The notes: generated by a model not told the origin, from the sequence alone. Positions 16,241 through 25,650 are shown, numbered from the stretch's first letter. The stretch: 64,000 nt of DNA from Qipengyuania_C sp046254955 (GCF_046254955.1 NZ_JBJXRG010000002.1:248001-312000); one strand, 5' to 3'. Translations and numbers: made by a program.

Positions 16241-18129
16241 TAGTTCGTTTTGCCGGCGACTCCGGTGACGGGATGCAGCTGACGGGTGGTCAGTTCACCT
16301 TGTCGACCGCACTGGCGGGGAACGACCTCGCGACCTTCCCCGATTTCCCGGCAGAGATCCGCGCGCCGCAAGGCACGCTGTTCGGCGTTTCGGCCTTCCA
16401 GATCAACTTTGGCAGCCGCGAGATCAACACTGCGGGCGATGCGCCCGATGTGCTGGTGGCGATGAATCCGGCAGCGCTCAAAGTTAACATTGGTGCGCTC
16501 AAGCCGGGCGGATTGATCATTGCCGATACCGGCGCGTTCACGAAGCGTAACCTCGACAAGGCAGGCTACGACGAAAGCCCGCTGGAGAATGACAGTCTCT
16601 CCAAGTGGGAAGTGCTGGCGTTTGATATCTCCGAGAAGACCATTGAGGCGGTGAAGCCCTACGGCCTTGGTAACAAGGACGCACTCCGCTCGAAAAACAT
16701 GTGGACGCTGGGATTGGCGCTGTGGATGTTCGACCGTCCGCGCGATCCGATCCACGATTGGCTCAAGGCCAAGTTCAAGTCCAAGCCCGACATTGCCGAT
16801 GCCAATATCGCCGCGCTCGATGCGGGGCATGCCTATGGCGAGACCGCGGAGCTTTCCGGTCCGCTGCGCCAGGTCCATGTCGATCCGGTTCCTTCCAGCC
16901 CCGGCCTCTATCGCACGATTACGGGAGCCGAAGCGGTTTCGCTGGGCCTAGTCGCTGGCGGTCAGCTGGCCGAACTCCCGCTGTTCTTTGGCGGCTATCC
17001 GATCACGCCGGCTTCGGCGATCTTGCATCACCTAGCGCGGCTCAAGGAATACGGCGTCACCACCTTCCAGGCGGAAGACGAGATCGCTGCGATCTGCGCG
17101 GCCATCGGCGCGAGCTACGCCGGGCAGCTGGGCATAACCTCATCCTCCGGCCCCGGCATTGCGCTCAAGACCGAAGCGATGGGCCTCGCGATCATGACCG
17201 AGCTTCCGCTGGTGATCGTCAATTCGCAGCGCGGTGGCCCTTCAACTGGCCTTCCGACCAAAACCGAGCAGAGCGACCTCTACCAGGCGGTCTATGGCCG
17301 CAATGGCGATGCGCCGATCCCGGTCGTATCCGCATGCAGCCCAGGCGATGCATTCGAGTGCGCGATTGAGGCGTGCCGCATCGCCGTTCAGTATATGACC
17401 CCGGTCATTCTGCTCACCGATGGTTATATCGCCAACGCGGCTGAGCCGTGGCTGGTGCCGGATCCAGCAAGCTACGAGCCGTTTCCGGCCAAATTCCTCG
17501 AGGAAAAGAACGCCAAAAATTCCGAGGGGGGCGACGAACTGCTGCCGTACAAGCGCGATGCCAAGGGCGCGCGGCCCTGGATCAAGCCCGGCACGCCGGG
17601 CCTGATGCACCGGATCGGCGGGATCGAGAAGGCCGCCGATACTGGCCATATCGACTATTCGCCCGACAACCACCAGGCGATGACCGACGCGCGCAAGGAT
17701 AAGGTGCTCAGCGTCGATGTGCCCGATCAGGAAGTCTGCCTTGGCGAGACTTCGGGCAAGCTCGCCGTTGTCGGTTGGGGCTCTACCTTCGGGCCGATCC
17801 ACCGCGCGGTCGACAACTGCCGTCGCAAGGGGATCGACGTCAGCCATATCCATGTGCGTCATATCTGGCCGCTGCCGCGCAACCTTGGGGAGCTGCTGCG
17901 CAGCTATGACCAGATCCTCGTGCCTGAGATGAACACGGGCCAGTTCAAAACCGTGCTGCGCGACCAGTATCTGGTCGATGCACAGCCGCTGACCAAGACC
18001 AGCGGACAGCCCTTCGCGATCGCCGAACTGGAAGAGGCTATCGGTAAGTTCTTTGACGAGATTCCCGGCAATGAAGGCGGCCAGGTGCCGGTCAATGACG
18101 ACCAGCTACCGAGCCCGGAGGCGGATTGA
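16177..18129 (+). CDS. korA: 2-oxoacid:ferredoxin oxidoreductase, fused gamma/alpha subunit
   Basis: A 650-residue protein combining a gamma domain (residues about 20-200, opening VVVRFAGDSGDGMQLTGGQF) and the alpha pyrimidine-binding domain (GGYPITPASAILHHLARLKE, then FQAEDEIAAICAAIGASYAG). With KorB it oxidatively decarboxylates a 2-oxoacid, usually 2-oxoglutarate, to the acyl-CoA and reduces ferredoxin. Fusion of gamma and alpha is normal for the bacterial KorAB type. The ATG at 16177 has AAGGAAC upstream. The korB start follows after one base. No ferredoxin gene is nearby, so the electron acceptor is encoded elsewhere. Confidence 0.93.
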   Translation: MATTAAERPEQDGLPDSPEAVVVRFAGDSGDGMQLTGGQFTLSTALAGNDLATFPDFPAEIRAPQGTLFGVSAFQINFGSREINTAGDAPDVLVAMNPAALKVNIGALKPGGLIIADTGAFTKRNLDKAGYDESPLENDSLSKWEVLAFDISEKTIEAVKPYGLGNKDALRSKNMWTLGLALWMFDRPRDPIHDWLKAKFKSKPDIADANIAALDAGHAYGETAELSGPLRQVHVDPVPSSPGLYRTITGAEAVSLGLVAGGQLAELPLFFGGYPITPASAILHHLARLKEYGVTTFQAEDEIAAICAAIGASYAGQLGITSSSGPGIALKTEAMGLAIMTELPLVIVNSQRGGPSTGLPTKTEQSDLYQAVYGRNGDAPIPVVSACSPGDAFECAIEACRIAVQYMTPVILLTDGYIANAAEPWLVPDPASYEPFPAKFLEEKNAKNSEGGDELLPYKRDAKGARPWIKPGTPGLMHRIGGIEKAADTGHIDYSPDNHQAMTDARKDKVLSVDVPDQEVCLGETSGKLAVVGWGSTFGPIHRAVDNCRRKGIDVSHIHVRHIWPLPRNLGELLRSYDQILVPEMNTGQFKTVLRDQYLVDAQPLTKTSGQPFAIAELEEAIGKFFDEIPGNEGGQVPVNDDQLPSPEAD

Positions 18130-18130
18130 A

Positions 18131-19180
18131 ATGAACGCACCTGTTAAGATCGAAACGACGCTCAAGGATTGGGAAACCGATCAGGAAGTTCGCTGGTGCC
18201 CTGGCTGCGGGGATTACGCCATCCTCAAGGCGGTGCAGCGCACTCTGCCGCAATTGGGCGCGGATCCTGCCAACACCGTCTTCATTTCGGGCATCGGCTG
18301 CTCAAGCCGGTTTCCCTATTACATGGAGACCTACGGCTTCCACACGATCCATGGCCGCGCACCGGCGATTGCGACGGGCGTGAAGCTCGCCAATCCCGAT
18401 CTCGATATATGGCTGGTGACGGGCGACGGCGACGGGCTCTCCATCGGCGGCAACCACCTGATGCATGTCCTTCGCCGCAATGTGAACATGCAGATCATGC
18501 TGTTCAACAACGAGATTTACGGCCTTACCAAAGGTCAGGCCTCACCCACCAGCCGCGAAGGCACCAAGTCACCCTCAACCCCGATCGGGAGCTACGATCA
18601 TCCCGCACGTCCGGCCGCATTCGCGCTGGGCAGCGGTGCGCGCTTCATCGGGCGCGGTTTCGATGTATCGAAGAACCTGCCCGATGTGCTCAAGGCGGCG
18701 CATGCCCACAAGGGCGCGGCCTTCATTGAGATCTTCCAGAATTGCATCGTCTATAACAAGGACGTGTTTGATGATTTCGCCGCTCCCAAGGGTGCGGAAG
18801 ATCGCCAGCTGTGGCTGGAAGACGGCAAGCCGATGCTGTTCGCCAAGGATAGCAAGGGAATTGCGCTCAACCGCGAGAAGCTGTGCCTCGAAGTTGTCGA
18901 CGTTGCTGCTGATGGTGATGGAAATCCCGATTGGGAAGGCGCGGGCGTGATCGTCCATGATGTCACCAATCGTTCGGTCGCGCATATGCTGATCGAAATG
19001 CCATTTGGACCGTTCCCGATGGCGCTGGGCGTGCTCTATGACGATCCGCGCCCGACATTCGAGAATGCGGTTGCGCTGGAGCGCGAGAAGGCGACCAGCG
19101 GCAAGCAGCCGAACCTGGCCAATCTGCTCGGATCGGGACAGACATGGACGGTGGATCCGAACGAAGGGCATCCGGCCTGA
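18131..19180 (+). CDS. korB: 2-oxoacid:ferredoxin oxidoreductase, beta (thiamine pyrophosphate) subunit
   Basis: A 349-residue TPP-binding subunit. The CPGCGDYAIL motif near residue 22 and ISGIGCSSRFPYYMETYGFH are diagnostic of KorB/PorB; VTGDGDGLSIGGNHLMHVLR is the TPP/Mg motif and LFNNEIYGLTKGQASPTS completes it. The catalysed half-reaction is TPP-dependent decarboxylation and electron transfer through a cluster held partly by the CPGC cysteines. I start at ATG 18131, one base past the korA stop; the frame extends upstream only as a shadow of korA. Confidence 0.94.
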   Translation: MNAPVKIETTLKDWETDQEVRWCPGCGDYAILKAVQRTLPQLGADPANTVFISGIGCSSRFPYYMETYGFHTIHGRAPAIATGVKLANPDLDIWLVTGDGDGLSIGGNHLMHVLRRNVNMQIMLFNNEIYGLTKGQASPTSREGTKSPSTPIGSYDHPARPAAFALGSGARFIGRGFDVSKNLPDVLKAAHAHKGAAFIEIFQNCIVYNKDVFDDFAAPKGAEDRQLWLEDGKPMLFAKDSKGIALNREKLCLEVVDVAADGDGNPDWEGAGVIVHDVTNRSVAHMLIEMPFGPFPMALGVLYDDPRPTFENAVALEREKATSGKQPNLANLLGSGQTWTVDPNEGHPA

Positions 19181-19369
19181 GCTGCAACTTTCCTACCTGG
19201 GCAAATCGCGGCTATCGTGACTTGATGGCAATTCTCGCAAATTCGAGCAAGGATCTGATTTTCTTGCCTGAACGTGATCGTGATTTCGCCCCTTGGACAG
19301 TGCTCCATGTGCTCCATCGCGTAGGATTTCTGCCCTTAAGTAGCGAAGCGATAGGGCAGACCAAAACTC

Positions 19370-20311
19370 ATGGATAACCTAACGCACAGCCTCGTGGGCG
19401 CACTGCTCGGGCAGGCGGGGCTTAAGAAGAAGACCGGGCTGGCGATGCCGGCGCTCATAATCGGTGCGAACCTGCCCGATGTCGATGCGGCGTGCTTCTT
19501 CTGGCTCGATGGAACCGAGCACCTCGGTTTCCGGCGCGGGATCACCCATGGCCCGCCCGCGATGGTGTTGCTGCCGTTAGTGCTGGCGGGGCTGCTGTGG
19601 GGCTGGGACCGCTGGCAAACTTCACGAGGGAAGCGACCCGAGGGCAGGCTGCCAGTCAGCTTCAAATGGCTGTTCCTGCTCAGCTTCATCGGCTGCCTGA
19701 CGCACCCAGCGCTCGACTGGCTCAACGTCTATGGCATCCGCTTACTGGAGCCATTCACGTCGCAATGGTTCTACGGCGACACGCTGTTCATCATCGATGT
19801 ATGGCTATGGGCGCTGATGGGCTTCGCGACCTGGTTATCGCTGCGGCGGGAGAAGCGCGGTGGTGATTGGATCAAACCGGCGCGTATCGCGATTGCGGTG
19901 AGCTTGGCGTACATCGGGATGAACGCGGTAATTACCTCGCGCGAAGAGGCTAGGTTGACTTCCAGTCCAACAGGCACCGAGACGGTGATCGCCAGCCCGC
20001 TCCCATTCAATCCGTTTGCTCGTGAAATGATAAGCGGTGGGAACGGCCTTTACACGCTTGATAGTGACCGGACGCTACCAGGAGTGCCGCTCGACCGATG
20101 CGATCTCGCTTCGGCTCGGGAGGGCGATCCTGGAGTCGATGCCTTCCTTTTCTGGTCGCGGACACCGTTTATAGAACCGCGCGAAGATGGCTCATACTGG
20201 CTTCGGGACGCCCGTTTTGCAGATCCGCAGGTCGGAGATCGGTTTGCTGTTGAACTGAAGCCGGGTTGTGATCTGGCGTCGAACTCAGGCTCTGAACTTC
20301 CGGAACCCTGA
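19370..20311 (+). CDS. YdjM-type membrane-bound metal-dependent hydrolase
   Basis: A 313-residue membrane protein of the YdjM / LexA-binding inner-membrane hydrolase family. Metal-ligand phrases are MDNLTHSLVGALLG, ANLPDVDAACFF, GITHGPPAM and CLTHPALDWLNVYGIRLLEPF. There are about five hydrophobic segments (for example FLLSFIGCLTH, WLWALMGFATWL, IAIAVSLAYIGMNAV) and a soluble C-terminal part from about residue 205. In enterobacteria ydjM is an SOS gene; its substrate is unknown. Directly upstream, a 7-bp inverted repeat (19329-19335 and 19354-19360) occupies the leader and no clear ribosome binding site is seen. The 189 bases between korB and this gene show no other feature. phrB follows 24 bases later, suggesting a DNA-damage/light operon. 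Confidence 0.85.
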   Translation: MDNLTHSLVGALLGQAGLKKKTGLAMPALIIGANLPDVDAACFFWLDGTEHLGFRRGITHGPPAMVLLPLVLAGLLWGWDRWQTSRGKRPEGRLPVSFKWLFLLSFIGCLTHPALDWLNVYGIRLLEPFTSQWFYGDTLFIIDVWLWALMGFATWLSLRREKRGGDWIKPARIAIAVSLAYIGMNAVITSREEARLTSSPTGTETVIASPLPFNPFAREMISGGNGLYTLDSDRTLPGVPLDRCDLASAREGDPGVDAFLFWSRTPFIEPREDGSYWLRDARFADPQVGDRFAVELKPGCDLASNSGSELPEP

Positions 20312-20335
20312 CGCATCTCTGGTGGTTAGGTCTTT

Positions 20336-21724
20336 ATGAGCTCTCCCCAAATCGTGTGGCTACGGCGCGACCTGCGCATGGCGGACAACCCGGCGCTTTA
20401 TGCTGCGGCGAGCCAAGGCCCTGTGATTGCGGTCTACATTCTCGACGACGAGACGGCAGGCGATCGTGCCTATGGCGGGGCTTCGCGCTGGTGGTTGCAT
20501 CATTCCCTGAATAGTCTCTCCCGCAGCTTCGCCAAGCGCAACGCGAAGATCATCCTTCGTCGCGGCGATGCAATCGAGGAGTTGGTCAAGATCGCGGAGG
20601 AGACCGGTGCCGAAACTATCCATGCCAACCGCCATTACGAGCCGTGGTGGCGCAAGGCACAAGGTCAGCTGGCCGATAAACTCGACCTCCAGCTTTACGA
20701 CGGGAACTACCTGCTTCCGCCCGGCTATGTGACCACCGGATCGGGCACGCCGTACAAGATATACACACCGTTCTCGAAGGCGACGCTGGAGCAGCTTCCG
20801 CCGCGCGATGAACTGCCCGAGCCCGAAACGCTCTCGTCGCCCGATAAGTGGCCCGCCAGCGACAATCTGGAGGATTGGAACTTGCTCCCGACAAGCCCGA
20901 ACTGGGCGACGAGCATTGCCGACTTCTGGGATGTTGGCGAGGATGCAGCGCACGAGCGGCTTGAGTGGTGGGCGGATGAAGTCGGTGACTACGATGACGG
21001 GCGTAACCTGCCTTCCCAAGATATCACTTCGCAGATGTCGCCGCACCTCCATTGGGGCGAGATATCGCCGGTCCAGATCTACCATCGCTTCAAGGACAAA
21101 CGGTCAAACGGTTGGCAGACCTACCTCAAGGAACTGATCTGGCGCGACTATGCACAGAATGTCATCTGCCAGTTCCCCGCCTATCCCAAGGAAAGCTACC
21201 GTGATTACGACGAGCGCACCCTGTGGCGAAATCCCAATGCGGGTCACCTGATCGAGGAAGATTTGCGTGCGTGGCAGCGCGGCCAGACCGGCTACCCGAT
21301 CGTTGATGCCGGGATGCGGCAGTTGTGGCAGACGGGATGGATGCATAACCGCGTGCGGATGATCGCGGCGAGCTTCCTCGTGAAGCACCTGCTGATCGAC
21401 TGGCGCCACGGCGAACGCTGGTTTTGGGACTGCCTGGTTGATGCTGATTACGGCAATAACGGCGTCAACTGGCAGTGGATCAGCGGCACGGGCGTCGACT
21501 CGAACATGTTCAGCCGAATCATGGCGCCACTGAGCCAGTCCGAGAAGTTCGACGCTGCGGCCTATGTCCGCGAGTATGTGCCCGAACTGGCGGATCTTTC
21601 CGACAAGGTAATCCACGATCCCGAAGCGCATGACTGCCTGCCGGAAGGTTATCCCGCCAAGATCATCGGTCACCGCGAAGCGCGCGAGCGGGCACTCGAA
21701 GCCTATCGGCAGAGCAAAGGCTAG
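20336..21724 (+). CDS. phrB: deoxyribodipyrimidine photo-lyase
   Basis: A 462-residue class I CPD photolyase/cryptochrome-family protein that uses light and FAD to split cyclobutane pyrimidine dimers. The N-terminal antenna domain opens IVWLRRDLRMADNPAL; ASRWWLHHSL follows. The C-terminal FAD domain has LIWRDYAQNVICQFP, GYPIVDAGMRQLWQTGWMHN, DADYGNNGVNWQWISGTGVD and NMFSRIMAPLSQSEKFD, all standard. Length is normal. It lies between the YdjM-type gene (24 bases) and cfa on the same strand. Confidence 0.96.
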   Translation: MSSPQIVWLRRDLRMADNPALYAAASQGPVIAVYILDDETAGDRAYGGASRWWLHHSLNSLSRSFAKRNAKIILRRGDAIEELVKIAEETGAETIHANRHYEPWWRKAQGQLADKLDLQLYDGNYLLPPGYVTTGSGTPYKIYTPFSKATLEQLPPRDELPEPETLSSPDKWPASDNLEDWNLLPTSPNWATSIADFWDVGEDAAHERLEWWADEVGDYDDGRNLPSQDITSQMSPHLHWGEISPVQIYHRFKDKRSNGWQTYLKELIWRDYAQNVICQFPAYPKESYRDYDERTLWRNPNAGHLIEEDLRAWQRGQTGYPIVDAGMRQLWQTGWMHNRVRMIAASFLVKHLLIDWRHGERWFWDCLVDADYGNNGVNWQWISGTGVDSNMFSRIMAPLSQSEKFDAAAYVREYVPELADLSDKVIHDPEAHDCLPEGYPAKIIGHREARERALEAYRQSKG

Positions 21725-21762
21725 GCTTGTCCAGCATTGTCCGGCTCGGCATAGTTCTAACC

Positions 21763-22995
21763 ATGAAGGCAGAAGGCATCAGGGGCGAGCGATTGCTTGC
21801 GGGCGCGCAGCGCTTCGAGCGCCGTCCGGGACCCTTTGCGCGGCTGCTGGCGCCCGGATTTCACAAGGTGCTCGACCGGATCGACGCGGGTCTCGCAACA
21901 GGGTCACTCACCGGGATCCTGCCCGATGGTACGACGCGGATGCTGGGAGGCCGCAATCCGGGCTTCGACTGTTTGGTGCATCTGCACGACTGGCGGGCCT
22001 TAATGCGCCTTGCCACAAATGGCTCGATCGGTTGGTATCAGGCGTGGGAAGCGGGCGAATGGTCAAGCCCTGATCCGGTGCCGCTGTTCGCGCTATTCAT
22101 GGCCAATGGCGAGACGCTTGGCCCTACGGCGCGCGCCAAGGGCTTCTGGCGCATCGGGGCCAAGATCGCGCACTGGCTCAATCGTAACACGCAAGAGGGG
22201 TCGCGGCGCAATATCCAGGCGCATTACGACCTTGGCAACGATTTCTACCGCGCTTGGCTAGATCCGAGCATGACGTATTCCAGTGCCATCTTCCGAGATT
22301 CGAGTGATCTGGAAGCGGCCCAGCTTGCCAAATGGCGAGCCTTGTCAGATCGCATTGGCAACCCGGAAAGTGTTCTGGAAATCGGCTGCGGGTGGGGCGG
22401 CCTATCGGGATTTCTGGCGGATAATGGCGCGGCGGTCACGGCCATCAGCCTTTCGGACGAACAGCTGGCCTGGGCGCGCGAACACCACCCGGACGTCAAC
22501 TTTCTCAACCAGGACTACCGCGACACGAATGGGGAATTCGATGCCATCGTCAGCGTGGAGATGGTCGAGGCGCTAGGGCGCGAATACTGGCCTACCTATA
22601 TGGATTGTATCGCGCGCAATCTGAAGTCGGGCGGCAAGGCGGCGATCCAATACATTTCCATCCGTGACGAACTGTTCGATGCTTATGCGGCGAGTGCCGA
22701 TTTCATCCAGGCCTATGTCTTTCCGGGCGGGTTACTAATCCGCACCAGCGAATTCCGTCAGCTGGCGGAAGAGCGCGGACTCAAGTGGTCAGATCAGGCG
22801 GATTTCGGGCAAGACTATGCCGAGACCTTGCAGCTGTGGCGCAAAAACTTCGACCATGCGGTTACAGAGGGCATTTTGCCTGAGGGCTTCGACGAGCGCT
22901 TCCAACGCTTGTGGCGCTATTACCTGATGTATTGTGAAGGCGGGTTCCGCGGCGGCGGGATCGATGTCCACCAGGTGACGCTGGTCGCGACCTAG
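21763..22995 (+). CDS. cfa: cyclopropane-fatty-acyl-phospholipid synthase family methyltransferase
   Basis: A 410-residue SAM-dependent enzyme. The N-terminal lipid-binding part leads to NIQAHYDLGNDFYRAWLDPS, the family hallmark, then MTYSSAIF. The SAM site is VLEIGCGWGGLSGFLAD, and SVEMVEALGREYWPTYM and YVFPGGLLI are typical of CFA synthases, which add a methylene bridge to unsaturated acyl chains in membrane phospholipids. I start at ATG 21763; a TTG at 21727 is also in frame but lies only 2 bases from the phrB stop. It converges on the PilZ gene with a 6-base gap. Confidence 0.92.
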   Translation: MKAEGIRGERLLAGAQRFERRPGPFARLLAPGFHKVLDRIDAGLATGSLTGILPDGTTRMLGGRNPGFDCLVHLHDWRALMRLATNGSIGWYQAWEAGEWSSPDPVPLFALFMANGETLGPTARAKGFWRIGAKIAHWLNRNTQEGSRRNIQAHYDLGNDFYRAWLDPSMTYSSAIFRDSSDLEAAQLAKWRALSDRIGNPESVLEIGCGWGGLSGFLADNGAAVTAISLSDEQLAWAREHHPDVNFLNQDYRDTNGEFDAIVSVEMVEALGREYWPTYMDCIARNLKSGGKAAIQYISIRDELFDAYAASADFIQAYVFPGGLLIRTSEFRQLAEERGLKWSDQADFGQDYAETLQLWRKNFDHAVTEGILPEGFDERFQRLWRYYLMYCEGGFRGGGIDVHQVTLVAT

Positions 22996-23001
22996 CGGCG
23001 A

Positions 23002-23343
23002 CTACCTGTAAGCGCCTTCACCCGCATAGCGAGCGAGAATGTTCTCGTGAACGACCGGGCTGAGCAGTTCGGAGAATGCACAACCGACCTGGCAGTTGTC
23101 CCACCATACAACCTGCGCCTGGAGCGATTCGAGACCGGGAAGGGTGAGCCAGCAAACCTGGCCTTCATGCATGCGCGAGATGGCCGAGGCCGAGAAACCC
23201 GAGATGGAAAGGTCATGGACCACGGTCTGGAATGCGCGCCCACCCGATGCACGCAGCTGGCCTGGTATGGTCAGCTTGGTGCGCGGTGCGCAGCGATCTT
23301 CTTGAGCGGCGACGTCATAGCGATCCTGGGATTCGAAAGTCAC
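23002..23343 (-). CDS. PilZ-domain protein
   Basis: A 113-residue single PilZ domain. The c-di-GMP-binding signature is complete: RCAPR (R17 and R21, RxxxR) and DLSISG (D44, S46, G49; DxSxxG). The remaining beta-barrel strands are seen in VCWLTLPGLESLQAQVVWW and VGCAFSELL. It is therefore expected to bind cyclic di-GMP and act as an effector, but its partner is unknown. I start at GTG 23343, preceded by AGGGGA; a longer frame reaches 23496 but would run into the neighbouring dehydrogenase gene and lacks PilZ-like sequence. Confidence 0.85.
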   Translation of the reverse strand: MTFESQDRYDVAAQEDRCAPRTKLTIPGQLRASGGRAFQTVVHDLSISGFSASAISRMHEGQVCWLTLPGLESLQAQVVWWDNCQVGCAFSELLSPVVHENILARYAGEGAYR

Positions 23344-23455
23344 GGAGCCATTCCCCTGCAAGTGTTGCTCGTGTGGAACAGGCTTTAGACCGCCTTCTCC
23401 GACACGCTTACGCACGAATGACGGCAATTGGTGACGGGAGTATCGCCAAACAGGG

Positions 23456-24178
23456 TTAATCGTGATTAACGACTCGCTCGCGGTGGCGAGTCTCAAAGTC
23501 TTCGGTCATCAAGCCGACGAGCCGTGACGCCACAACTTCGGGAGATTTGACAGTCGCGGGGTCCTCGCCGGGATAGGCCTTGGCGCGCATGTCGGTTCGC
23601 GTTGCACCGGGATCGACGATTGCGACGCGGATCTCGGATATCCGTTCGACTTCCTCGGCATAGCTGTCGAGCAGGTTCTCGAACGCGGCCTTGGTCGAGC
23701 CGTAAGCAGACCAATAGGGCCGGGGTGAAGCGCCAACGCTGCTGGTGAGGCCGATCACGCGTCCGGCCTTCGAGCGCTTGAGCATGGGATCGAACGCCGC
23801 CAGCAAAGCCTGCGGCGCGATATAATTCGTCGCGATCGCCTGGCTGAACTGCTTGGCATCAATTTGCGTAACCGGTGTCAAAGTTGGCAAGTAAGCCGCT
23901 GAGAGAACGAGGATATCGAGTGCATCCCAACGGCCACGCACGGCGCTGGACAGGCGCGTTATGCCCTCGGGCTCTGACATGTCCAAAGGGGCGATGGTCG
24001 AGTTGCCACCAATTGCATGGATATCATCTTCAACCGCTTCGAGCGCTTTGACGTCGCGCCCCGTCAAAATCACATGCGCGCCCGCTGCGGCGAGCGCCTT
24101 GGCTGTTGCGGCACCAATTCCCTTGCTTGAGCCGGTGACGAGCGCAAGCCGTCCTTCGAAAGGCAAATTCTCCGGCAT
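23456..24178 (-). CDS. short-chain dehydrogenase coupled to purF
   Basis: A 240-residue SDR: TGSSKGIG at about 15-22, LVLSAAY in the NNAG position, LTSSVGASPRPYWSAYGSTK with the catalytic Ser/Tyr/Lys, and DPGATRTDM. It resembles the FabG/YciK-like group. The NNAG motif is replaced by LSAA, which occurs in YciK-type members. The ATG at 24178 shares bases with the purF stop (TGATG), so translation is coupled. Function in purine synthesis is not implied; substrate unknown. Confidence 0.85.
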   Translation of the reverse strand: MPENLPFEGRLALVTGSSKGIGAATAKALAAAGAHVILTGRDVKALEAVEDDIHAIGGNSTIAPLDMSEPEGITRLSSAVRGRWDALDILVLSAAYLPTLTPVTQIDAKQFSQAIATNYIAPQALLAAFDPMLKRSKAGRVIGLTSSVGASPRPYWSAYGSTKAAFENLLDSYAEEVERISEIRVAIVDPGATRTDMRAKAYPGEDPATVKSPEVVASRLVGLMTEDFETRHRERVVNHD

Positions 24179-25650
24179 CAAGCCACCTTGTGGACGGGGA
24201 AAGAGAGCTGCGCCGCGTCGTCCTCTTGCCGATTCAGATCGGTCAACGAGGTTGGGTAATCACCGGTGAAGCAGGCATCACAGAACTGAGGGCAACTGGA
24301 ATCGCGTGTTTCGCTACCGACAGCGCGGTAGAGGCCGTCGATCGAAACGAAGGCGAGGCTGTCCGCCTTGATAAATTCCCGCATCGGTTCGACGTCCATA
24401 CGCGCGGCAAGCAGCTTCGAACGCTCGGGCGTATCGACACCGTAATAGCAGCTATGCGCCGTGGGTGGGCTGGCCACGCGGAAATGAACTTCGCTTGCGC
24501 CGGCATCGCGCATCATTTCGACGATCTTCATCGAGGTAGTGCCGCGGACAATGGAGTCGTCGATCAGTACGATGCGTTTGCCTTCGACCAAACCGCGATT
24601 GGCATTATGCTTGCGGCGAACGCCCGAGTGGCGTGCGCTGTCTGATGGCTGGATGAATGTCCGGCCGACATAGTGCGAGCGGATGATGCCCAATTCGAAA
24701 GGCACGCCCGATTGCTGGGCATAGCCGATGGCAGCGGGTACGCCGCTATCGGGCACGGGCACGACGAGATCGACGTCGACCGGCGCTTCCTTTGCCAGTT
24801 CCTCGCCGATCGCCTTGCGCGCCGCGTAGACCGATCGTCCGTCGAATATCGAATCCGGACGGCTGAAGTAGACGTGCTCGAAAATGCAGGGCCGGGATTT
24901 ATGTTTGCCGAAGGGATGGATCGATTCGATCTCGCCATTGAAGCCGACGCGGACCAATTCGCCCGGCTCGACCTGGCGCACGAATTCGGCCCCAACGACA
25001 TCGAAGGCAACACTTTCGCTGGCGAATACGGTCGCATCGCCGATGCGGCCCATCACCAGAGGACGGATACCAAGGGGATCGCGGCAAGCGATCATACCTT
25101 GCGGTGTCATCACGATCAGCGAGTACGCACCTTCAACGAGGCGCAGGGCATCGACCAGCTGGTCTATGATGGTCGGATAGCGGCTTGTCGCAACGAGGTG
25201 GATGATGACCTCGGTATCCGAAGTCGATTGGAAGATGGCACCGCGCCCAACCAATTCCGCTCGCAAACTCGCTGCATTCGAAATGTTACCATTGTGTGCG
25301 ACCGCAAATCCGCCAGCGGCCAAATCGGCGAATAGCGGCTGCACATTGCGTAGCCCTGCGCCGCCGGTGGTTGAATAACGAACATGGCCCGCAGCCATAT
25401 GCCCTGGAAGCTCGGCAATTGCCTCGCTTGACGAGAAGTTTTCAGCAACATGGCCAAGACCGCGCAGAGAAAAGAACTCCTCGCCGTCAAAACTGGTAAT
25501 CCCGGCGGCTTCCTGTCCGCGATGCTGCAAGGCATGAAGCCCCAGTGCAGTCAGGGTCGAGGCATCCGTGGCGTTAATAGCACCAAACACGCCGCATTCT
25601 TCATGGAGCTTATCGCCGTCATCGTCACGGAAGGGGTGCGTGAGGTTCAT
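24178..25650 (-). CDS. purF: amidophosphoribosyltransferase
   Basis: A 490-residue enzyme that makes 5-phosphoribosylamine from PRPP and glutamine, the first step of purine synthesis. The glutaminase nucleophile is C19 in LHEECGVFGAI after an 18-residue propeptide expected to be cleaved; ALQHRGQEAAGI and HNGNISN follow. The C-terminal PRPP loop is VLIDDSIVRGTTSMKI. Cysteines in the C-terminal part (CPQFCDACFTGDYP) fit the Fe-S-containing Bacillus-type PurF. It is divergent from lolC with only about 130 bases between the starts. Confidence 0.97.
   Translation of the reverse strand: MNLTHPFRDDDGDKLHEECGVFGAINATDASTLTALGLHALQHRGQEAAGITSFDGEEFFSLRGLGHVAENFSSSEAIAELPGHMAAGHVRYSTTGGAGLRNVQPLFADLAAGGFAVAHNGNISNAASLRAELVGRGAIFQSTSDTEVIIHLVATSRYPTIIDQLVDALRLVEGAYSLIVMTPQGMIACRDPLGIRPLVMGRIGDATVFASESVAFDVVGAEFVRQVEPGELVRVGFNGEIESIHPFGKHKSRPCIFEHVYFSRPDSIFDGRSVYAARKAIGEELAKEAPVDVDLVVPVPDSGVPAAIGYAQQSGVPFELGIIRSHYVGRTFIQPSDSARHSGVRRKHNANRGLVEGKRIVLIDDSIVRGTTSMKIVEMMRDAGASEVHFRVASPPTAHSCYYGVDTPERSKLLAARMDVEPMREFIKADSLAFVSIDGLYRAVGSETRDSSCPQFCDACFTGDYPTSLTDLNRQEDDAAQLSFPVHKVA

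Noticed and set aside
15760..16878. Long minus-strand frame across korA
   Set aside because: Antisense to korA, whose motifs are clear; the frame matches no family.
19225..19377. 50-codon frame between korB and the YdjM gene
   Set aside because: No Shine-Dalgarno, no recognisable features, and it overlaps the next gene by 8 bases; treated as chance.
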